Positions 55,870-62,171 of a stretch of DNA of 64,000 nucleotides are shown piece after piece. The stretch's first letter is position 1, and each line of letters begins with the position of its first letter. The translations under genes were made by a program, and so were the position numbers. The notes beneath the pieces are model-generated. The model was not told the origin of the DNA. It did no database searches and saw only the letters and a program-made list of their open reading frames with translations. Source of the stretch: Streptomyces noursei (lineage in GTDB: Bacteria; Actinomycetota; Actinomycetes; Streptomycetales; Streptomycetaceae); the NCBI RefSeq assembly GCF_001646665.1, contig NZ_LWBU01000043.1:62001-126000 (forward strand). Reading direction: 5' to 3'.

Positions 55870-57462
55870 TCACGGGGCGCGCTTCGCCCCGAGCGACACC
55901 AGGTAACGCCCGTCGTCCTCCGGCAGGTTGCGGTGGACGACGTCGGACAGCGACCGGGTCCGGCGCAGGATGTCCATGCCCTCGGGCGAGAAGGTGGCCG
56001 GGGTGAACAGCCGGGGCGACAGCAGCGGGTTGGTCAGGGCCTCGGAGAACGAGTCGATGCCGATGATCCGCCCGAGCAGGTTGCCGAACAGGCTGCCGTG
56101 CCGGGCGTCCTCGGCGAAGATGCCGACGTACAGGTCCAGCTCGTCGACCCCGCCGTACAGGTCGTGCAGCGCCTCGCGCACCACCGGGTCCCCGGACAGC
56201 TGGCGCAGGTCGGTCGCCCGGGGGAAGCCGAAGTGCTCCCGGTAGTCGTTGTACGAGGCCACCTCCAGCACCCGGCCCACCTCCACGCTGCGCTCCTCGA
56301 TGGGCAGCAGCAGAGGGTCGGTGTTGAACAGCCCCATGCGCCCGGCGGGCTGGCGGGACAGGTCGTCGAAGAGCGGGCCCATGCCCCGCTCCTCGATGAT
56401 CCGGCCGTTGGCGAGGGTGTGCAGCAGCGGGACCTCCCGGCCCGCGATCCGGTACGCCGACGGGATCAGGCTGTGCCAGCGGTAGACCAGGCTGAACTCG
56501 ATCGTCGACCAGTTCTCCCGGTGCCAGCTGGTCCGCACCGTGCGCCGCGGGTCGAGACGGAACCGGAAGTGGAACGGCGTCAGGTGGTTGATGTACTCCT
56601 CCAGCACCAGCCGGATCGTCATCACCACCAGGATGTTGCGGGTGGTCTGGAAGAGCCGCTCGTCGTCCCACGACGGGTACGCGCGCGCCAGCAGCCCCGC
56701 GATCCGGTTGTGCTCCCGCAGGAACAGCACGTTGACGAGCATGGGACCCAGGTGGGCGTGCGCCCGGTCGCCGCCCGACGCGAACACCGTGTCGCGCAGC
56801 GGCTCCGGCACGTCCTCCCAGCGGGCCGGCTTCAGCGCGGCGAACTCCGCCTTGATCCGCCCGTTCTCGCACAGCAGGGGCGGGAACTCGCCCCCGCCGA
56901 CCGTCCGGCTCTTCAGCCGGCCGCCCTCGAACTCCCGCAGGCACGCCGTCATCGCCGCGTTCGCCCCGTACAGCTGCACCATGTCGATGGTGTGCGGCGA
57001 GTCGGTGCGCCGCGGGTCACCGCCCTTGCCGTGCCCGCGCAGGAACCCGTCCGTGAACCACTGCGCGAAGGCGGGCAGCAGCGCGGTCGACCGGGGGCAG
57101 GTGCCGCCGTCGGCCTCGCGCCGGAACAGTTCGGCCGCCCGCGCCGGCGACGGCCGCCCGGGGTGCGGCGCCGGGTCGGGCGGCAGGTGCCGGCCCACGT
57201 ACGACCGGTCCGTCAGGGAGGCCCACGAGGTGTACGGCGCCATGGTGCTGAGCGGATTGGGGCGGGGCGGCGCCTTGAGGATGGCACGGTCGGTCAGCAC
57301 CGCGTTCGTCCTGCGGTACAGCCACCGGTTGCCCTGCACCGCCCGCCACAGGGGCTCGTAGTGGGTGAGCACGTGCGCCTCGACACGGTTGCGCAGCCCG
57401 TCCCTGGACGGGTCGCGGCCGTCCTCCGCCCCGGTGCGCGCGCGGCGCGAGGTGGTGGTCAT
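55870..57462 (-). CDS. Cyclooxygenase (prostaglandin H synthase)-like haem peroxidase/dioxygenase
   Basis: 530-residue animal-haem-peroxidase-fold protein that aligns with COX-1/2 over nearly the full catalytic domain. Conserved counterparts: Arg59 (COX Arg120, carboxylate binder) in LTDRAILKAPP; SYVGRHLPP; Gln134 (Gln203) in AFAQWFTDGF; Tyr290 (Tyr348) in LEEYINHLTPFHF; Tyr327 and His330 (Tyr385 radical and His388 haem ligand) in VYRWHSLIPS; Ser504 (Ser530). Differences: Asp138 replaces distal His207, Phe297 replaces Tyr355, Arg328 replaces His386. No EGF domain. The likely reaction is oxygenation of a fatty acid, with altered peroxidase activity. ATG at 57462; a P450 gene lies 64 bases upstream on the same strand. 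Confidence 0.85.
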   Translation of the reverse strand: MTTTSRRARTGAEDGRDPSRDGLRNRVEAHVLTHYEPLWRAVQGNRWLYRRTNAVLTDRAILKAPPRPNPLSTMAPYTSWASLTDRSYVGRHLPPDPAPHPGRPSPARAAELFRREADGGTCPRSTALLPAFAQWFTDGFLRGHGKGGDPRRTDSPHTIDMVQLYGANAAMTACLREFEGGRLKSRTVGGGEFPPLLCENGRIKAEFAALKPARWEDVPEPLRDTVFASGGDRAHAHLGPMLVNVLFLREHNRIAGLLARAYPSWDDERLFQTTRNILVVMTIRLVLEEYINHLTPFHFRFRLDPRRTVRTSWHRENWSTIEFSLVYRWHSLIPSAYRIAGREVPLLHTLANGRIIEERGMGPLFDDLSRQPAGRMGLFNTDPLLLPIEERSVEVGRVLEVASYNDYREHFGFPRATDLRQLSGDPVVREALHDLYGGVDELDLYVGIFAEDARHGSLFGNLLGRIIGIDSFSEALTNPLLSPRLFTPATFSPEGMDILRRTRSLSDVVHRNLPEDDGRYLVSLGAKRAP

Positions 57463-57487
57463 CGTCCCTGTCCTCTCGTGGTCACGT

Positions 57488-57511
57488 CGGTGCGTCGGTG
57501 CGTCGGTGCGT
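57488..57511. repeat. Three 8-bp tandem repeats in the P450-COX gap
   Basis: CGGTGCGT three times in a row, in the 64-base gap between the P450 and COX-like genes, 26 bases before the COX-like start codon. Probably slippage; may affect spacing or translation. Confidence 0.7.
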
Positions 57512-57526
57512 CGTCGTGCGGGTACG

Positions 57527-58867
57527 TCACGCGGAGGCCGTCGCGCCCGCCGTCACCGGGTAGTGCTGGGGGTACGGGGTGCCCGCGTAGTCCAGGTCGC
57601 GCTCGCGGCCCGGCAGCGGCCGGACACCGGGCCGCAGGAGCACCCGGCGCACCATCTCGGGAACGATCGCCCGCGCCGGGTACTTGCCCACGCAGTCGTG
57701 CGCCCCGTGGCCCAGCACCATGTTGTGCACCGGCGTCCGGTCGGGACGGAAGGTGTACGGGTCCGCCACCACCGTCTCGTCGAACATCGCCGACGCCATG
57801 TGGGCATGCACCACCGTGCCGGCGGCCAGGCGCGTCTCACGGGGCGTGCCCGCGGCCAGGACGTGGTCGCGCACGCAGAGCCTCGGCGTCGACGGGACGA
57901 AGGGGTGGAAGCGCAGGGCCTCCCACACGTACCCGTCGAACACCGCGGTGTCCTCCGAGGCCGCCGCCCGCTCCGCCCGCGCGAACTCGTCGGGCCGTGA
58001 GACCAGCTCCTTCAACGCGGTCGTCGCGCACTGCGCGGCGTTCTGCTGGTAGCCGATCAGGAAGCCGACCAGCTGGTTGTTGACGCGCTCGTCGTCCAGC
58101 TCCCGCCCGGTGCCCGGGGGCAGCGCCGTGCGCAGCATCCGGCCGAGCACGTCGTCCGGCGCACCGTCGTCCCCCGCCCAGTCACCCGCGGGCCCGCCCG
58201 GGGCGCCCGGCCGGACACCGGCCGCACGGCGCCGCCCGATGACACCGGCCACGATGTCGTGCAGCTCCTTGCCGGCCGCCACGCCCGAGGCGTGCACGTC
58301 GGGATCCCGCTCCTGGTTCACGAACACCGCGCGCTGCACCCGCTGCGAGAGGCCGTGCAGCGTCTCCTCGGGCACGTCCGTGAACCCGAGGTACTCCCGC
58401 GCGACACGGGCCGCGACCGGAGCCGCGTACTCCTGGACGTAGTCGAAGGTCGTGCGCCCCTCGATGCGCGCCACCGCGACCGCCCGGTCCAGCGCGTCGT
58501 CGGACACCCGGGCGGTGAGCCCGCGCACCGGCGCGAAGTCCTCCGGCGGAAGCATCAGCTGCGCGTGCGCCCGATCGTGCCAGTGCAGGTCGGCGCCGTC
58601 CCTGGCGAGCATGAACGGCCCGTGCAGCGCCTCCTCCAGCACCGGCCCGTACACCCCGACGGTGAACACCTCGGGGGTGGACAGCACCTCCACCACATCC
58701 GGCATACGGGTGACGAAGACACCGACCGGAGTGGCGAACACCGGCCGCCGCTCGCGCAGTTCACGCAGCAGGGCGGGGCCGTCGGCCTTCATCTGCTGCC
58801 TCAGCAGACCCACGCGCCCCGCGGCGTCGGTCTGCGGGATCGCGTCGTACGCCGCGAGGAATTCCAT
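57527..58867 (-). CDS. Cytochrome P450 with amide I-helix, probable hydroperoxide isomerase
   Basis: 446-residue P450. E-x-x-R is E316-A-L-R319, the haem ligand is Cys392 in GHGAHDCVGKYPAR (Leu replaces the usual Phe). In the I-helix (FLIGYQQNAAQCATTAL) the acid-alcohol pair is replaced by Gln275-Asn276, with Gln274 and Gln279 nearby. Loss of the acid-Thr pair argues against normal O2 activation. Asn/Gln at this place is known in P450 domains of fungal linoleate diol synthases and in plant CYP74 enzymes that rearrange fatty-acid hydroperoxides. It lies directly upstream of the COX-like gene, same strand, so product transfer between them is plausible. ATG at 58867. Confidence 0.82.
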   Translation of the reverse strand: MEFLAAYDAIPQTDAAGRVGLLRQQMKADGPALLRELRERRPVFATPVGVFVTRMPDVVEVLSTPEVFTVGVYGPVLEEALHGPFMLARDGADLHWHDRAHAQLMLPPEDFAPVRGLTARVSDDALDRAVAVARIEGRTTFDYVQEYAAPVAARVAREYLGFTDVPEETLHGLSQRVQRAVFVNQERDPDVHASGVAAGKELHDIVAGVIGRRRAAGVRPGAPGGPAGDWAGDDGAPDDVLGRMLRTALPPGTGRELDDERVNNQLVGFLIGYQQNAAQCATTALKELVSRPDEFARAERAAASEDTAVFDGYVWEALRFHPFVPSTPRLCVRDHVLAAGTPRETRLAAGTVVHAHMASAMFDETVVADPYTFRPDRTPVHNMVLGHGAHDCVGKYPARAIVPEMVRRVLLRPGVRPLPGRERDLDYAGTPYPQHYPVTAGATASA

Positions 58868-59080
58868 GGGACCACCCAGTCGTGGCAGGGCGACACGACA
58901 GCGGTCGCCGGCGGATTCCCTCCCATTACGGCACGTGCCCCGGGGCCGCGCACCCGGACCGCGCCGGCGGTGTGAATATGCGCGTGGCACGCTGGTCCGG
59001 CCGCGCGCCGCCGCCCCGTCGCCCGGGCGACGCCCCAGCATGGTCCGGAACCCACCGGCACGGACCAGGAGGCCGCACCC

Positions 59081-60301
59081 ATGCTCCGACGAGGCGAACC
59101 CCCCGCGACGGCCGACGCCACGGCCGACGCGACAGGCGACGCGACAGCCCATGCCACAGCCGGCGGGGACCCCGCGACCGGTACGGCGGCGGCCGGTGCC
59201 ACGGACGGCGGTGACACCGCGACAGGCGACGCGACAGCCGGTGCCACGGACGGCGGCGGCACCGCGACAGGCGACGCGACAGCCGGTGCCACGGACGGCG
59301 GCGGCACCGCGACGGGCAGCGCGTCGGCCGAGACGACGGCCGGCGGCGGCACCGCCACGGGCGGCCCGCCCCGGGCGGCACCGCCCGGGACCGTCCCGGT
59401 GTCGGGTGCCGAGTACACCGGCTACCTGGTCGGCATCGTCGTCCTGCCCTTCGTCGTGCTCGCCGCCGCCCTGCCCTTCGCCCGCGAGTGGGGCGCGTCC
59501 GGTCTCGACCTGGCCCTCGGCGCGGTCATGTACGCCATCTCGATCGCCGGCATCTCGACCGGTTACCACCGCCACTTCACCCACCAGTCCTTCAAGGCCA
59601 AGCGGCCCCTGCGCATCGCCCTCGCCCTGGCCGGCGGCATGGCGGTGGAGGGCCCGGTCTCGCTCTGGGTCGCCGAGCACCGCAGGCACCACCAGTTCTC
59701 CGACCGCGAAGGCGACCCCCACTCGCCGTGGGCCTTCGGCACCGGGCACCGGGCCCTCCTGCGCGGCCTGTGGCACGCGCAGATCGGCTGGTTCGCCCGC
59801 CGGCGCCGCGCCGACCTGGCCCACTACGCCCCCGACATCCTCGGCGACCCCGACATCGCCCGGCTGGACCGCTGGTACTGGCTGACCGTCTCCGTGTCGT
59901 TCGCCCTGCCCCCGCTCGTCGGAGGGCTGTGGACCATGTCCTGGCACGGCGCCGCCACCGCCTTCTTCTGGGGCAGCCTGGTGCGTTACGCCGTCGTCCA
60001 CCACGTCACCTGGTCCGTCAACTCGATCGCCCACGCCTTCGGCCCCCAGCACTACCGGAGCCGCGACCAGTCGCGCGACGTGCGCTGGGTCGCCCTCCTC
60101 ACCTTCGGCGAGGGGTGGCACAACCTCCACCACGCCGACCCGACCAGCGCCCGGCACGGCGCCCTGCGCGGACAGGCCGACCCCACCGCCGCGCTCATCC
60201 GGCTCTTCGAGCGCGCCGGCTGGGCCCACGACGTCCGCTGGCCGGACCGCGACCGGCTGGCCACCCGGATGCTGACCCCGGCGAACCCCACGATGGAGTG
60301 A
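59081..60301 (+). CDS. Fatty-acid (acyl-CoA) desaturase with repetitive N-terminus
   Basis: 406-residue membrane diiron desaturase. Histidine boxes: HRHFTH (near residue 165), HRRHH and HNLHH; hydrophobic segments flank the first box (YLVGIVVLPFVVLAAALPF, LALGAVMYAISIAGIS). It would introduce a double bond, Delta9-type by similarity. The first 105 residues are unusual: Ala/Thr/Gly/Asp-rich, with three near-identical 15-residue repeats of GATDGGGTATGDATA encoded by 45-bp tandem repeats. The ATG follows AGGAGG. Divergent from the P450-COX operon by 213 bases, upstream of the ketosynthase gene. It could supply the unsaturated acid that the COX-like enzyme needs. Confidence 0.93.
   Translation: MLRRGEPPATADATADATGDATAHATAGGDPATGTAAAGATDGGDTATGDATAGATDGGGTATGDATAGATDGGGTATGSASAETTAGGGTATGGPPRAAPPGTVPVSGAEYTGYLVGIVVLPFVVLAAALPFAREWGASGLDLALGAVMYAISIAGISTGYHRHFTHQSFKAKRPLRIALALAGGMAVEGPVSLWVAEHRRHHQFSDREGDPHSPWAFGTGHRALLRGLWHAQIGWFARRRRADLAHYAPDILGDPDIARLDRWYWLTVSVSFALPPLVGGLWTMSWHGAATAFFWGSLVRYAVVHHVTWSVNSIAHAFGPQHYRSRDQSRDVRWVALLTFGEGWHNLHHADPTSARHGALRGQADPTAALIRLFERAGWAHDVRWPDRDRLATRMLTPANPTME
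59195..59329. repeat. Three 45-bp tandem repeats in the desaturase gene
   Basis: Units 59195-59239, 59240-59284 and 59285-59329 begin GGTGCCACGGACGGCGG and differ at few positions (the third has drifted most). They stay in frame and encode the 15-residue repeats. Confidence 0.9.
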
Positions 60302-60355
60302 ACGCCGAGGTCGCCCCGCGTGTCGCGGTGAGCGCGCGGCACCGGCGCGGGCCGG

Positions 60356-60392
60356 CGGGGTGGTAGGCAGGGACCGACCGCTCACCACCCCG
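60356..60392. promoter_or_regulatory. CGGGGTGGT / ACCACCCCG inverted repeat
   Basis: Perfect 9-bp arms separated by 19 bases in the 199-base gap between desaturase and ketosynthase genes. It could be an operator or a weak terminator; the evidence is only the symmetry. Confidence 0.4.
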
Positions 60393-60500
60393 CACCGCAC
60401 CGCCTCCCGTCCAGGTACGCCCAGCCCGCCCGCGCCCGCCCACGGGAGTCGCGGCCGGCCGGACGAGGCCGGCCGTGCCCGCCACCCGGAGGTTCATCCG

Positions 60501-61730
60501 TTGGACCCGCGCACGCGCGACGTCGCCGTCACCGGCGTCGGTCTCCTGTCACCGGCGGGGACGTGCCCCGACTCGACATGGGCCACCCTCCTCCGCGGCG
60601 TGTCGGTGGCGCGCCCCGACCCCGTGCTCGCGGGACTGAGGACCGACTTCTCCTGCGCGGTCCCCGACTTCGCGGTCCGCGCGCTGCTCGGGCACGCGAC
60701 CGCACGGCGCATGGACCCGTACAGCCAGATGGCGGTCGTCGCCGCCCGGCAGGCCGTCGACGACGCAGGCCTGGACCCCGCCCGGTGGCGCGGCGACCGC
60801 GTCGCCGTCGTCCTCGGCGTGGGCAGCAACAGCCTGCACTCCTACGAGGAGCCCTTCCGGCTCCTGAGCGAGAACCGCGGCGACCGCGTCTCGCCGTACC
60901 AGGTGACCCGCAGCGTGCCGAACATGGCCGCGGCCGAGGTGGCGCTCGACCTCGGCGCGCACGGCGTCAACTTCACCACCAGCAGCGCCTGCGCCTCCGG
61001 GGCCACCGCACTCGGCACGGCACTGGATCTGCTGCGCGCCGGCCGCTGCGACATCGTCCTCGCCGGAGGCAGCGAGTCCGCCCGCAGCCGGATGACGACC
61101 ACCTGCTTCGGCCAGATGCGCGCCATGTCCGCCCGCCGCGCCGACCCCGCCACGGCGTCCCGCCCCTTCGACGTGGAGCGGGACGGCTTCGTCCCGGGGG
61201 AGGGGGCCGCCGTGATGGTCCTGGAGAGGTCCGAGGACGCCCACCGCAGGAACGCCGCCGTGCGCGGCTACCTCGCGGGCTACGGGGCCAGCGCGGACGC
61301 CCACCACCCCGCCGCCCCGCACCCGGAGGCGCGCGGAGCCGAGGCGGCGGTGCTCGCCGCGCTGGAGGACGCCGGCTGCACCGCCGACGACGTCGACCAC
61401 GTCAACGCCCACGCCACGTCCACCCCGCTCAACGACGTCACCGAGGCGCGCATGCTGCGCCGGCTGTTCCGCCACGACCCGCCGGTCACGGCGAACAAGA
61501 GCGTCATCGGGCACGCCCTGGGCGCCGCCGGCGCCATCGAGGCGGTACTCACCGTGCTCAGCCTCCAGCACCGCACGATCCCGCCCACGGCCAATCTGAG
61601 GCGCCAGGAGCCCGGGGCGGAACTGGACGTCGTCACCGGCGCGCCCCGTACCGTCCGGATGCGGACGGCTCTCAGTACGTCGTTCGGCTTCGGCGGCCAG
61701 AACACCGCCCTCGTCCTGCGCGCTCCCTGA
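60501..61730 (+). CDS. Beta-ketoacyl-ACP synthase (KAS II/FabF-like)
   Basis: 409-residue condensing enzyme. Catalytic Cys164 in SSACASGATAL, first His in NAHATSTPLND, and KSVIGHALGAAGAIEAVL with the second His region and Lys; C-terminal SFGFGGQN. All residues needed for decarboxylative condensation are present. TTG at 60501 chosen: GGAGG lies 8 bases upstream and the product then starts DPRTRDVAVTGVG, the family N-terminus. No ACP, KR or AT gene adjoins, so it would use an ACP from elsewhere, perhaps the thiolation domain at 47-51 kb or the fatty-acid ACP. It may extend or condense the acyl chain made in the cluster. Confidence 0.92.
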   Translation: MDPRTRDVAVTGVGLLSPAGTCPDSTWATLLRGVSVARPDPVLAGLRTDFSCAVPDFAVRALLGHATARRMDPYSQMAVVAARQAVDDAGLDPARWRGDRVAVVLGVGSNSLHSYEEPFRLLSENRGDRVSPYQVTRSVPNMAAAEVALDLGAHGVNFTTSSACASGATALGTALDLLRAGRCDIVLAGGSESARSRMTTTCFGQMRAMSARRADPATASRPFDVERDGFVPGEGAAVMVLERSEDAHRRNAAVRGYLAGYGASADAHHPAAPHPEARGAEAAVLAALEDAGCTADDVDHVNAHATSTPLNDVTEARMLRRLFRHDPPVTANKSVIGHALGAAGAIEAVLTVLSLQHRTIPPTANLRRQEPGAELDVVTGAPRTVRMRTALSTSFGFGGQNTALVLRAP

Positions 61731-61820
61731 CCCTTCCCGCCCCACCACGCGACGCCACCGGCCGGCCGAGGGAGCGACCGGTGTACCGGACCGCCCCGCG
61801 CACGGCGGCCCGTTCCCGCG

Positions 61821-62117
61821 TCAGAGCGCGTCGGAACGGGCCGCCGTGCGCGGGGCGGCGCGGCGGGTCGTCGCCCGCGCGGCGAGTCGGCCCAGGCCGG
61901 CGGCCGCGGCGGCCATGTCGTCCGCAGCCGCCCGGCAGCACTCCGCCTGCCGGCGCAGCGTGGGCACGCACCAGTCGGGCACGCCCGGCCGCCCCTCCAG
62001 CGCGGCGGCCTGCGCCAGCAACCGCCGCTCCGCCCCGGCCAGCGCCTCCGCGTCCGCCCGCAGGCGGGCCTGCTGGGCGGACAGGTCGTCGTCGTCCCGT
62101 ACCGCGTCCACGGTCAT
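61821..62117 (-). CDS. Small helical hypothetical protein
   Basis: 98-residue, Ala-rich and largely helical (coiled-coil-like) protein: LSAQQARLRADAEALAGAERRLLAQAAALE, here split as LSAQQARLRADAEALAGA and ERRLLAQAAALE. Two cysteines (DWCVP, AECCRA region). The ATG at 62117 follows GAGGGAG. It lies 54 bases after the hydrolase gene on the same strand and is likely co-transcribed with it; possibly a partner of that protein. No family recognised. Confidence 0.65.
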   Translation of the reverse strand: MTVDAVRDDDDLSAQQARLRADAEALAGAERRLLAQAAALEGRPGVPDWCVPTLRRQAECCRAAADDMAAAAAGLGRLAARATTRRAAPRTAARSDAL

Positions 62118-62171
62118 GCGGCTGCTCCCTCGCTCTCCCGGCGTCACCCTGTCGTGTCCCGGCCGTCCGAC

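Noticed and set aside
55870..57462. Catalase or plain peroxidase
   Set aside because: The Y-x-W-H proximal motif, COX-like N-terminal segment, Tyr348 region and Ser530 segment match cyclooxygenases rather than catalases or chloroperoxidases.
59081..61730. Terminal-alkyne cassette (JamABC-like)
   Set aside because: Such cassettes need an acyl-ACP ligase, desaturase and dedicated ACP together. Here only a desaturase and a ketosynthase are present.
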